Shown: piece by piece, positions 22,901 through 35,120 of the stretch
Layout of the letters: each line of letters opens with the position of its first letter
Position numbering within the stretch: the stretch's first letter is position 1
Assembly (NCBI GenBank): GCA_021030915.1
Contig: JAGEMR010000127.1
Coordinates: forward strand, 1-64,000
From: Astrothelium macrocarpum
Taxonomy: Eukaryota > Ascomycota > Dothideomycetes > Trypetheliales > Trypetheliaceae
DNA length: 64,000 bases
Reading direction: 5' to 3'
The notes under the pieces: generated by a model
The model's database searches: none
What the model saw: only the letters and a program-made list of their open reading frames with translations
What the model was told of the DNA's origin: nothing
Made by a program: the position numbers and the translations under genes

Positions 22901-25900
22901 GTGGACCTTTGCACCTTGTGATACAATGTCTGCAACCAATTCCGCATGCTCTTTGGCATCGAATGTTCGCCTGGAGAGAAGCACTATGTGTCCCGCGCCG
23001 TGAGTGGCCAAAAATATAGCAATATGGCGGCCAAGATCACCTAACCCTCCAGCGATGATGTATGTAGCCTCACGGCTGAGACTCAAGGGCTGAGTTCTGG
23101 GGACTGTAGCTTTCACCATAGTGTCAGCATCAGCTACCAGCACAACTTTCCCAGTGTGCTTTCTGCTCTGAATTAATCGAAATGCGTGCTCTATGTTACC
23201 AACATCCATGTTGCTGATTGGTCGTATGTGCGTCAGGCTGCCTTCCGAGAACATAGTCATAATTGCACTCAATACCCTCTGGGTTTCGATTGGCCTGTGC
23301 TCGCTGAGGAGACTCAGATCAACCGAAGCGAAGGTCACATTCCTGTCGAAGACATCCATGCGTAATTGGCTCTTCTTGTAGATGTCGGACTTGCCGATTT
23401 CGACGAATGTACCAAACCTGGAGATGCAGTTCCAAGTATTTTGCAAGGCTTCACCGGACAGAGAATTGAGCACCACATCGACCCCTTTCCCATGAGTTAA
23501 GCGCATTATGGCTTTTGTAAATTGCCTCGTTCGACTAGAAAAAATACGATCCTTCGGAATCTGGTACTCATCCATCAGCAGCTGACGTTTCGCATTGCTG
23601 CTTACTGTGGCAAAAATATCGGCGCCAATTTGTTGCGCAAGCTTGATGGCAGCTTGCCCGACGCCACCAGAAGCCGCATGGATCAAGATAGTCTGGCCTT
23701 CCTGTAATCGAGCAACGTTGACCAGACTGTAGTACGCTGTAGCAAATACTACTGGCACAGAAGCGGCTTCGGAGAAAGACATGGTGGCGGGAATGTGGTG
23801 TGCATTATATGCTTGGACTTTAGATTGGCTTGCGAAAGGAGTGCCGCCAAAGGCACAGACGCGATCTCCGATTTTGAAAGAATTGCAAAAGTCAGAACCA
23901 ACAGCTGCTACAGTTCCAGCGCACTCGCCAACCATCCTGGTTCCTGGTTTCATCTGACCAAGCGAGATAAAGACGTCCTTGAAATTGACACCGCAGGCCA
24001 TGACTTTGATCAAAAGCTCGTCTTTTCCAACCGGTTCTTTTGCGCTGTCATCATCAGTAAAAACACAAGAGTCGAGTAAGCCAGGCTTTTCTACGTGTAA
24101 GCGTAGAGGCCGATCTCGTTCATGAAATCGACTTGCTCCCGTCCTTGAACTTTCTCTACCGCTCGTCATAGCTATCGCATTGACATCTTCAAGAGGCAAC
24201 AATCTGGGGACGAAGACTTGACCATCTCGAAATGCATATTCCATGTCCACGGATTCCTTACCTCCAACACCGCTTTTCGACAAGCATATCTGTAAAGTGT
24301 TCGAGATTGCGTGAACGAGCACGGAATGATCCGCTGAAAGTTCTTCTTGGATGTCGAAGAGCAGGAGCTTTAGTGCCACATTTTCAGTGCGAGCTATTCG
24401 CGCAAAGCCCGTGACCAAACCCTTTTGGGCATTGACGCATTCATCTGGACCGTGGCCGCCAGTGATCCACATAATACGAGAAGCCCTGTTGACCAGAGCA
24501 GAGATTCGGTCAAAAGTTTCTGGGCGTGGGTTGAGGAGCAGAGGTTCGTCACCTAGGTCCATAATAAGATGAATTGAATCATCAGCATCTTCTGTTGGTA
24601 ACCACGAGGCAAAGGTAGTCAAGGCTCCATTATTGCCAAGCTCTGCAACGAGATCTCCTACCAGGTTGTAATCAGGGGAAGATGGATTGTTTCCTACAAG
24701 GATCTTGATTGACTGGTAGTCTTGGGACCCGTTCTCCATTTTCGGGCTGGATATCATAAGGGAGGACCTGTGCGCATAACCCTCTATGTCGTCCATTACA
24801 ATCTCGGTACCATTGAATCCGGCTTCACTCAGAACGTCATTCCACTGTGTAGTTGCCAGAAGTGGGCCTTCTTTTCTCCCGTCGTCGACGCCTACCCACC
24901 AACCGGGGAGCAAGCCGAATATCATCATGCATGGCGGAGTGAGATTTACAATCTCTAGGAGGGCAAGTCGTCCATCAGGCTTCAAGAGCTTACGCACATT
25001 CGCCAGAGTCACGCCTAAATACTTCGTCGCATGAATGACATTCGAGGCAACCACGAGATCGTATGATGCCTCCGCAAATCCTTGTTGCACAGGGTCTTGC
25101 TCGATGTCCAACGTCCGAAAATGTACCAGCTCTCTCCACTTTTCAAATTTTGACTGCACTTGGTTAAAAAATCCAGATGAGATATCTGTATAATCGTATC
25201 TCTCAAAGAACAAGCCCGCATTATCTGCATGTGCCGTCAATAAAGGTAAGGTCGTTCCACCAGTACCAGCACCGATCTCCAAGACCTTGAGGTAAGGCTT
25301 CTTAAAGGCAAGCTCTTTTAGATACCCAATCAAATGAGAATAACAGCGAACAGAGGAATCGTCTGCATATACACGGTATAGAAGGCCTTTCTCTAGCATG
25401 ACAGACAATGGTTCTGTTTTTCCAGCAATCATTCCTAATAGTTGAGGCCCGATTCGAGAAATCATTTCGCCTTCTACTCCTGCTTCCTCTTTTGTATATC
25501 CGATTTCTTCGTTGTAGCTAGTCGAGAGGATCTCTGTACAGGCGCTTGAATTTACATAACCTTTCATCCATTCCACTAACATTCGATGATGCTTTGCAGG
25601 TACGGCAGTGTTGTGCTGTGCGAGTTGCTCAAGAAAGGACTTCATATACAGTGAGGCTGATTGCCTCATTAACCTTTCTTTGGTTTCCGCCGACATGCCG
25701 CAAAGTAAGGTTTCGGGCTGTCTAGAAGGCTTGAAAGGCTGGTTAAGCGTAATGTCAGGCCTCCATTGCATTTCGTATGTAATGAGACGCTGGAACGACT
25801 TGGATTCGTCTTCCGGGGTTTCTCCCATTCCGCACAGCTCACCATTTGTGATGCTGACTACAGGATTCATGTCGCAATTACTACCGCGTTGAAAAACAGT

Positions 25901-28900
25901 TGTGTTCACCGTAGCAGAGCGGTGGCCTAACGCATCAAGCCTTGTTCTTACTTGTAGCTCAGCGCCAGGCTCGCTCAATATTGATGCCGAAATAGAGATT
26001 TGATCTATTGACACAGGCATGATGGATCCGCATGAGTACTGACGTAGATACAGGGGTAGATTTGCCTGGAAGATGATGTCCAGGGTGGTCGGATGAATTA
26101 GATGCGGCTGCAGAAACCCTGATGGCATAAAGTCCGCAATGTTGGGAATTCTTACAACGCCTGTGGCCTCGCAACTATGAATACGAAGGTCCTGCAACAT
26201 TGCAAATGATGGCCCATAGACATTACCGATAGACTTGCATTCGTCATAGAAGCCTTGGTTGTCAAGGATCTCTGAACCAACAGTATTAAGCGGACCAGGA
26301 CGATGTCTCCAATTATCAAGCACGACAGAGTCTTCAGGGAGTACTTGCATGTCATCTCCTGTACTTTTGAACTCAACTCCGATGGCTCCTTGACAATGTT
26401 CCGTCCAAACACCATCTTGCGATATGGACGATATGCGAAACTCTTCCCAGCCGATGAAAAGCTTATCACTCAAGCTGTGTGCCGATCTTAAGTTGAGCTG
26501 AATCTCAATTTTGCCTGGAGAGTCTGGTATTACAAGCGCCTTGGAGAAGGAGATATTCCGAAGTAAGTATTCAGAGGGAACGGCTGTCACGGCACGAAAT
26601 CTCAGAACTTGACGCATAGCCTCAATTGCCATACAGAGATATCCCGAGCCTGGAAATACTGTAAGCTGATCGACGATATGATGGCGCAGCCACGGCAAGC
26701 GGTCCTCGCTTAGTATGTTACACCAGCTTGGTTCATTAGGTGAGCTTCCTACAACCCTCAGCCCGAGCAAATCATGGTATGGAAACTGACGAAATCGGTG
26801 TTCCCTACTGAGCCGAGACTCGTGCCAGTATCGACGTGTATGATCCCACACATACGAAGGCAGGCCGTGAAGAACGGAGAGGGGCTGAACATGGTTACAA
26901 AGTGTTCGAAGATGGTCCAATCTCGTCGAGTGTCCCAGTTGCCACATTTTGGCCACAGTATCAAATATAGATACCATGGCATCTTGCTTACGGACGAGGG
27001 TAGGAATGTACAATTGCTTAGCCGAAACAGTTCCCTGAGAGGCAACAGTCTGCCGCACGGCTCCAGCAAGCGCACTGTGCGGTCCAATCTCAATAAAGGC
27101 ACGTGTAGAGTCTGCGCCAGAGGACAAGCCAAGATATTGAGACAGGCATTGCAAGGCATCCGAAAATCGAACTTTAGAGACAAGATTCTCGACCCAATAC
27201 TCTGATCCAAAGCCTTCCGATTTTTCCATTCCTGAGACGGAGGATATAAACCTCACCGCATTTCCAGTGGTACTGGTCGCAAGGTCTGTGAGCCGCTGTG
27301 AATAATCGTTTGCAACCCTCTGCATTTGCGGGGAATGGTAAGCCACGTCAACCTTGAGGACTCGACAAAATATAGATTTGCCTTCAAGAATTGATTGAAG
27401 TTCGTTCACAGCTGCAACATCGCCAGATACTGTAGTGCTGCCTGGACTGTTGGCACAGGCAATAGAGAGATTCCCTTTTGTAGGCGGGATCTGAGAGAGA
27501 ACAGCAGAAAGCTCATTTTCGCCAAGACCAACTGCAATCATCCCGCCCTTGGGGATACCCTCCTCCGATTTTAACTTTCCCGCAATAAAGCCCCTGTTAT
27601 ACGAGACCTTGAGAGCGTCCGCATGGCTCAGCCTACCGGCAGCATAAGCTGCTGCAATTTCACCGCTGGAGTGACCAAGCACTGCATCAGGCACAATTCC
27701 AAGCGAAAGCATTAGATCCACCAATCCGATCTGAAGCGAAGTTACAGTAGGTTGTGCAACAGCGCTTTCATCAATCCGAGAAGCAGGATATTCGGAAAGC
27801 AAATCCCCAATCAAACTCGTATTTGAGCCGAAGCTACGTAGAATTGCATCGGATTTTAGCAGTGATTCCGTAAATTTCGACTGCGCTGACATCAACTCGC
27901 GACCCATGCCAACCCATTGACTTCCTTGCCCAGTGAATATAAATGCGGTACGAATATTGTGTGAAGATTTGTTGACATGGACTGGAATTTGACTAAGGGC
28001 CCTGGTTAGATCCTCTGAGGTTGGGATAGTATGACTCCACCGCCACTGCATGAAAGAGCGCCGTGCGCAAAGAGTATATGAGAGGTTTTCAAGACCTTTC
28101 CGATCGATCTCGCGGTCTTGAATCCATTGCTTCAAACGATCAACCATGCTGAGCAATGATTTTTCAGATTTGGCGCTCAGGACCAAAAGATTCGGGCTCG
28201 CTCTTGGCTTAAACCTCTGGTCCTCGTCTTCCATGAACTCCCGACTGATGCCATCACCTGCGTTGATATGATGAATTCCATTCACCTTATTGGTACCATT
28301 GAGTCCATCAATATCGTTGATGCTTGTAAATCCATTCATCTTGTGCGCCGCCCCAGCTTTGTTGGTCGCATTGGGCCCGGTAGTCCCTCCCGCCTTATTG
28401 AAAAAGCGCTGAATGAAATGCCCCTCTGCATCTAATGATTTGCGTAAAACTCCTTGCATAGCAGTGTGAAAAGCTGTCGGGACCGACGACAAGATCGCAT
28501 GCCCATTGGTGCCTCCGTAGCCAAAGCTATTCACGGATGCAAATCGCAGCTCATTATGACGTAGGGGCCAAGGCTCAAGCCGGCGGGGAATCTAGAATTA
28601 GGATCAGCACGATTGTGTTGTGTATGATAATCAGTAGGTCCACGAACATGGATATTACATCTTCTGAGATCAATACTTGGCTTCAATCCTTCGAGATGTA
28701 GATTAGGTGGAATTTCCCCTTTTTCAAGGATTAACACAGTTTTGATGAGTCCAGCCAAACCACTCGTGCTCTCAAGATGTCCAATATTCGGTTTGACTGA
28801 CCCAACCACTAAAGGGTAATCGGAAGCCCTGTTGTCGCAAAAGACGTTGGAAATAGACTGTATCTCGATTGTGTCACCAACAACAGTTCCGGTTCCATGT

Positions 28901-29888
28901 GCCTCCACGTAGCCAATGTCTTTTGGATCAAGGCCTACTCGAGAATATACGGAACGAATGAGGTCTTGCTGGGCTTCTCCATTTGGGACAAATATACCAG
29001 ACGTCTTGCCATCTTGATTAAGGCCTGTACCGTGGATTACAGCTCGTATGCTGTCACCATCTTGGATTGCAGTGTCGAGACGCTTCAGGACGAGGCATGC
29101 AGCTCCCTCTCCACGGCCGTAGCCTGAACCTCGGCTATCGAATGAGAAGCAACGACCGTTATCATTAAGGATGCTATCGTAGTCATTTCTCTGAGACTGA
29201 AATTGTGCAAAGAGGGGCCCTACTTTAATCTTGACATTGGAATCATCTGATCAGGAGAAAGGATAAGATTAGTCCCGCCAACAAGCGCCATCCTTGACTC
29301 TCCTGCTTGTAAGCTCTGACATGCTTGATGCAGGACGACCAAACTACCGGAACAACCAGTATCGATTGTCATTGATGGCCCTTTCAAATCAAAAATATGT
29401 GAGATACGGTTTGAAAGAATTGCCTCTCCAGTTCCCAGCATATGGTATTTGGCAATGTTATTAGGATCTTTGAACATTAGCCGTTCGTAGTCCCGGCTGA
29501 AGATTGCTACGTAGACAGCCGTATTTGAGCCTCGAACATCATTTATCGGTATTCCAGCATCCTCAAGAGCCTCGTATGCCGTCTCAAGCTGGAGCCGTTG
29601 CTGCGGGTCCATAGCTTGGGCCTCAGCGGAAGAGATACCAAAAAACACAGGATCGAAGAACGATATGTCTTCATTTAGGAAATGGCCTCCGCAGTGATTC
29701 ATAACCCCATTTACGTTGGGCTCAGGATGATAGAAGGATTTCCAGTCGAAGCGCTCAGGCGGAACCTTAGACCAAGCATCGCGCCCTTCAGAAAGCATTG
29801 ACCAAAGTTTCTCCGGACTATCAGCTCCTCCTGGGAAACGACAACTCATCCCAACAATGGCGAACATCTTCGCAACATCTCCAGTCAT
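19976..29888 (-). CDS. Highly reducing PKS with C-terminal carnitine acyltransferase
   Basis: Six exons (minus strand): 29888-29224, 29173-28648, 28591-22790, 22739-21168, 21116-20131 and 20072-19976, giving 3215 aa. Every junction keeps frame. Domains: KS (Cys179 in DTGCSGSL, His314 in EAHGTGT, His354 in NIGHLE); AT (FTGQGSQ near 616, GHSSGE near 705); DH near 1005-1290 (HHIVDQLTVFP, where the usual Gly of HxxxGxxxxP is Gln; HPTTLD); C-methyltransferase near 1500 (VLEIGAGTGG); ER near 2035 (HAASGGVGQ); KR near 2240-2440 (AGGLGDLG, SSV, SNYAAGNAF); ACP near 2558 (LGLDSLIAIEL); choline/carnitine acyltransferase from about 2660 (catalytic AEHSMVDGG near 2933). It would build a reduced, possibly methylated chain from malonyl-CoA. 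No thioesterase is seen, so the acyltransferase is the likely release step. An Asn/Gly-rich linker follows the KS. Confidence 0.96.
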
Positions 29889-31319
29889 AATGGGTAAGAA
29901 TTTGGTAATGGGCAGGCCTAGAAAAGAAGTCTCGTATCAGTGGAAAAAAAAAAAAAAGAGAAGGCCCTTTGGAAAGATACGTAAGATACTGACCAGTCTA
30001 ATCTGTATCGTTTTATTGCCCAAGCGTATAAACGTTTAGACGACCAACATCCCTTCATCCCGTTTCAGAGGTGTAGAACTGGAACGTAGTGGTAATTTAG
30101 AAACTGCTATACTTATCCTTGGCTGTTTTTCGTACATCGAGCTAAGTAATCGTTTGCATATACCATGATTCTTTGACATAGGGGTGCAGTAGTCCGAAAC
30201 TGGCGCGAAGCCCATCCTCCGATAGTTTACGAAACGGACATACCACTTACCGTGATTCAATTTAAGATTACGAGTGGGTATCTGAGACGCCAAATACAAG
30301 GATTTTGGTCTAGTTATCCCACGTTTTGAGCCCTCGTAAGCGAGCGTGATCGCGATACAATTACTGCTGGACGTGCCATTAGTTATTGCCAGGGTAGAAG
30401 TGAACCAAGATTAGCCAGCTTCCACAAATGTTCAGCAGTAAGGGTTACTTGATTTCCTTTATCGTGTCGGGAGTGAAGGCTCCCACTGCAACTGGTAGCT
30501 GCATCTTGCCGCGTTTGGACATTTTTGCGTGGGGAGCACTGGGAGAGGTTATGAAGTTCATGCTGTGCTGATTACGAGTGCCAAGAATAGGCGAGTAAAG
30601 CGAAGATGGAGCGCATCGAGGGCTTGCAAATGATCTGGCCTGCATAAACAAGAAGGGAGCTCCAGGTCAAGGATTCTGCATCTTTCAAAACACAGCAAGC
30701 CACTCTGAGCTACGCATCTGTAGAGTAAACCGATGGCATGTCATGGTCTCGATCTGCAATATCAGAGAAGATTTCTGGCTATTTTAAAGCGTGTCTGTCG
30801 GTCGTGCTCATGCCAGGTATTGGCTGCACTGTTTCCCGGAGGTGAGATTTTCGTTGGAGCCAAGTTCGGCATCCGCACGGTCCGATGTGGTTGGCGCAGT
30901 CTGAACTTTATTTGCACTTTGATATCTATCAATCAAGCCGCCGGGACCTGCATTGAACTGATCGACAGATTCTTTCGCCTACGTTTCACGCGCCGATCAG
31001 TATTCGTGTCGCATTCAACCCTCGCAATCATTTTCGTTGAAGAATGTATCTGTCCCAGGCAACTAGGGCACATGCAGCGCTTCAATACCTTTTGCCGCAG
31101 ATATCAACTCACTTATGCTATCAACTGCGATGCCTATCCTGATCCAGTGCAGGACAACGCATAAGCCGTGTTCGCATCAGGCTGCCATAGATCTCAGCAG
31201 TTGCTGATGTCGTAACTTTGACTGGGCCGGTTCCTGTTGATATATGCCCAATGAGGATCAAGGAGAGATGTACAAGACATTTTCCTATATTGTACGCGTA
31301 AGCCAGTACGACTTTTACC
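29889..31319. other. Intergenic, PKS promoter and MFS 3' region
   Basis: This 1.4-kb stretch lies between two minus-strand genes. A 14-base A run sits near 29944-29957, just upstream of the PKS start. A 143-aa plus-strand open frame (30733-31164) is Cys-rich but shows no domain and no neighbouring exon, so I do not call it a gene. Confidence 0.45.
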
Positions 31320-33236
31320 CTATTTGCTAATCCTCTTCCACTCCATGCCGAAACTACAAAGAAAAGCTAATCCGGCCGCACCGATTGGCAGAATAAACGT
31401 CCTCGAAAGCGCATAACTATACGCCTCTATCACAACATTCGCGAGCTCCGTAGGCACAGCCTTCGTAATATTCGTGGCACCGGAGGCTAAAACAGCATGT
31501 GGATCAGGGATCTGGGGGACGGCTTCTAAACGCCGGACTAGTTCATTGCTAAGCACGTTTTGGCCGACGCTGACTGCCAGTGCTCCACCCAATGCTTGAA
31601 AGAAGACCAGGAGCGCATTTCCCGTCGGTAGATCCTTGGCGTCGAGCACAACTTGCAATGCAGAGTAGGGGATCTGGAAGGTTAGGCCAAAGCCGATGCC
31701 AGTAAGCAATTGATAGCCAAACCACTGCGCCACACCACTTTTGGTCCTTAATGTGTGAATCAAGGCCGACCCGACGGTAAACAGGGCAGATCCAATAGTC
31801 ATAAATGGGACGTAATAGCCAAAAATGGAGATGAGGGCGCTACTCACCACGGCTGAGATGACCATGGTCGCGAGATAGGGGAGAAGACGAATGCCGGAAA
31901 TTGAGGCTGATACGCCATCCACTGCTTGGAAATAGAGTGGGAGATAGTAAATGTGTGTATCGATGGCCATGTTGAGGAAACACACAAACAAGCTACCAAA
32001 TAATACCGTTGGCTGGGAGAGTATATGCCATGGTATAAGCGCCCTAAAATACGGCGTTAATATCCTGACAGCAACAAGTTTAGTCTAGAAGCTCTTACTC
32101 TTGTTTTTGTTTGAGCTGAATGGCAAGAAAAACCGCGAGGCACACCGCAGAACCAAGCAAGCAGCCCAAAACCTGCGAAGAATCCCAAGTGTAGTCCAGA
32201 CCCCCCCATTTCAAGGCCAGAAGGACTAGCACCGCAGTCAGTATTGACAGAGTGACACCAGGTATGTCAAGTCTGCGCAGCTTAGTCCAGACTCGAAGAT
32301 CCGATCCCTGCGGCGGATGGTAGGAGTCAATCAATACGGCGCTGATTATTACGGTCAATGCGCCGCAAGCTGTTGATTGTTAATCTCATTAACTATCTTG
32401 GAGTTGCGAATGGAGCGAAGACTGACGAAGATTTAGATAGAAGCAGAATCTCCAAGTCAGTTTTTTCGAATCGGTGAACAGGCCCCCTAAAGTCGGACCT
32501 GCTACAGCTGCAACGCCGTACATGCTCATGATGATCGACATATACAGCGGCCTCTTTACAAGTGGAACCAGATGGGTACCCAGTGCCAGTGCTCCAGCAC
32601 AGATACCAGCCGCTCCAGATCCAGAGAGAGCGCGTCCAAAGATGAATACAGCGGAAGTAGGAGCTGTCGCGCAGATGGTAGAGCCAGTTTCGAAGATCAA
32701 AAGAGCCACTAGAAAGACCTTTTTTAAGCTGCAGAAGGTATAGACCTTGCCATAGAATGGTTGGAGAGCCATGAGGGTTAGGAGGTAAGCAGAACCATAC
32801 CATCCAACGTCCTCCTCAAAGTCAGCATGACAATCATCGCACCAAAATATGGGAGAAAAAGCATGACTTAGCTGGCATACATTAAGACTGTTAAACTGGG
32901 AAGTCATTTTGGGGATTGCCGTGCCTGAAGTGCCCATTAATAGAGTTTTCTACACAGCCTGCACATCCAAGCCAAGAGCCCGGACTTACCTATGACGCTG
33001 GTATCCAATGAGACCATAAACATAGCAAGCATGAGCGCCAGTGTCAGAGCAACAAGTTTAATACCGCGAGGATATTCGCCCCTGTCCTGTTTTGGATGTT
33101 CTTCTTTGACCTTCACTCCTTGTGCATCATCAGGATTGAACAACTCTGCTCGCTCCATGGAGTCTTCGGAACGCTCCTCAGGCTCTTGACACGTAGTACT
33201 GCTATCCACGAAATTGAGTTCACTTTTTCCCTCCAT
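31320..33236 (-). CDS. MFS drug:H+ antiporter (14-TM type), likely exporter
   Basis: Five exons (minus strand): 33236-32990, 32924-32881, 32811-32427, 32369-32099 and 32043-31320, giving 556 aa. Introns are 55-69 nt. The cytoplasmic N-terminus is acidic and about 60 residues long. The first membrane segment LALMLAMFMVSLDTSVIG carries the LDTSVI signature of DHA-type multidrug carriers. Splicing restores TAIPKMTSQFNSLNDVGWYGSAY, and GVAAVAGPTLGGLF matches the antiporter motif C. The sequence shows about 14 hydrophobic segments. It probably sits in the plasma membrane and exports the cluster product or gives self-protection, as inferred from family and position. It is transcribed in the same direction as the PKS. 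Confidence 0.93.
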
Positions 33237-34327
33237 CGGTGCTCCTAGCGTGGTTGTTACGGGTGATAAGTGAAGTAGTCAAGAGCCGTGGAGACCGTTT
33301 CAAGTTCAATCCTCGTGTACCTCTTCTAGATTGTCTGAGCCAACAGGTCAATCTCAGCCAGAGCATAAATGTTCGCAAGAGGTGCAAGACTCCGAAAGCA
33401 GAGATATTGATGTAGAGTTTAGTTGCACGACGGGACGTTATATTACTACCGGTCCACAGTCGCGAGATCGGCGGATTGCACAATCTGAATAAATATCCAG
33501 GAAATATTCTAACTTCTGATAGGTTCTTGGAAAATTTAATTCGGTAACAGGTCGGCACCATGGTAGTCATTTTATTGAACATGCTAGTAGTCTATCGGAA
33601 CAGCTATGCAGCAACTATGCTCTAAATGGATGACGCTCGAGCCCGTTTGCAGCGATAGTTTTCGATAATGCAGGAATAGATCGGGCAACGCAACGGGGCT
33701 CACCTTAGCCTCGCGTCCTTCAGCTTGCACCACTGTCCAACAACATTGCAGCGAACGTACAAATAATCTTCACTTCCTCATAGATGTCTAATGTACTCCG
33801 TATACAACTGTCAAATCAAGAGCTTGCAAAGTTACTGCTTACGTCCCATCTACAGTGAAACCTTTGTTTTCTAGCGTACTCAGACGATGGGGGAAATCGT
33901 GGTGGATTATCAATTGGCAGCGTTTCTAAACTCAAGTTCAACAGTAGACTTAATTTTACTTCTAGTAGAATTCCATCGGTAGCTAAAAGTTACGAACGGT
34001 TGTTAAGTTAGCTGGGATCATTGTGCAGAAGCACAAGATATTCCACTTAGTGCAGGCGCTCTTGCGTTAGAAATTACCAAAATTGCGTTCGTGTCGAAGT
34101 GTATTGCCAATTATCATGTCTGTCGAACTTCTGATTTGGATGAGCTAAATGAGTAATAGGGTGGATGTATGGCTCAAATTTGAGTAGACTGAAGCACGAA
34201 ATGCCCAAATCCAACTAGGTACCTGCTCATCAAGGTTTTGGCTGATATTCTGTTAAAATTTGATCCTCCAATTTTACTACCAAACATACAATATATATTC
34301 AATTTAAAAGCACAGACTTTTTACTAT
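33237..34327. other. Intergenic, MFS promoter side, no gene seen
   Basis: This 1.1-kb stretch upstream of the MFS gene runs to the tRNA. Only short open frames without motifs are present. A+T content rises towards the tRNA. Confidence 0.45.
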
Positions 34328-34399
34328 GCCTTCATGGTTCAGCGGTAGAATACGTCACTAGTAATGACGGGGTTCTCGGTTCGACTCCGAGTGAAGGCA
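34328..34399 (+). tRNA. tRNA-Thr (anticodon AGT), no intron
   Basis: A 72-nt cloverleaf is readable. The acceptor stem GCCTTCA (34328-34334) pairs with TGAAGGC (34392-34398), with discriminator A. The D arm is GTTC...GAAT. The anticodon stem CGTCA/TGACG encloses loop CTAGTAA with anticodon AGT at 34360-34362. The T arm CTCGG-TTCGACT-CCGAG is perfect. The A and B box sequences fit a Pol III gene. CCA is not encoded, as expected for a nuclear tRNA. A transposon block begins 187 bp downstream. Confidence 0.95.
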
Positions 34400-34412
34400 G
34401 CTACCCTGTTAA

Positions 34413-34418
34413 TTTTTT
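34413..34418 (+). terminator. Pol III terminator of the tRNA gene
   Basis: Six T residues begin 14 bases after the tRNA end, matching the usual Pol III stop signal. Confidence 0.75.
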
Positions 34419-34586
34419 ATTTTGGACTATTTTGTGGTAATCGTTGTGTTGGGGAATTTTGATCTGTTTTTGCCATTTGAGGAAACCTGCTCTTGTTTCA
34501 GCCATATCCAACTCCGATCAGATAAATATACATACCGATTATTTTATGTGAGCTCTCATAAAAACATGTAACGAATTAATCAAGTA

Positions 34587-34635
34587 ACGTACAACACAAT
34601 TGAGTTGGCCACCCAATTGGATTGGCCACTTTTCC
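34587..34635 (+). repeat. Left TIR, outer element
   Basis: This 49-bp repeat begins acgtacaacacaattgag and is identical to the reverse complement of 37695-37743. Internally it holds two copies of ttggccac. Confidence 0.92.
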
Positions 34636-35079
34636 GCATTTTCGTATAATTCATGTTAAATCCATTATTTTCCCATATTCTATTATGATTTAAATCTGGA
34701 AAGAAAATGATTTTATTTTTATATTTCAGACGTTTCAAAAGAATTCTAAATTAAATATTCATCGTATAATAATTATTTATAAAATTTTTTATATAATATT
34801 TCAAAATCGAAAATATGAAAAATTTTTATAATACGATATTTAATATTTTTATCAAAAATTCATTGAATTAAAAAAATAGATATTCATATAATATATATTT
34901 GATCTAAATTCGTGATTATTTTTTTTCTGATATAATGATATTAAAAATATAATGAATTGATTATTATACGATCATAATATATTATATATAAATAAAAATT
35001 GGATTTTTAATTTTATATAATAATAATCTGAATTATATATACGTTTTAATTATAGAATTGATTATTAAAGAATTCAATA

Positions 35080-35120
35080 GAGTCTTGACCCTAGCTTTGC
35101 GACAACCCTAGCTTTGCGAC
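35080..35120 (+). repeat. Left TIR, nested element, with internal duplication
   Basis: It begins gagtcttgaccctagctttg. Inside it the unit ccctagctttgcgac occurs twice in tandem, separated by aa (35089-35103 and 35106-35120). This may be a doubled transposase-binding site. Confidence 0.88.

Noticed and set aside
30733..31164. 143-aa plus-strand open frame between PKS and MFS
   Set aside because: No domain, no adjoining exon and unusual Cys/Arg-rich composition; most likely chance.
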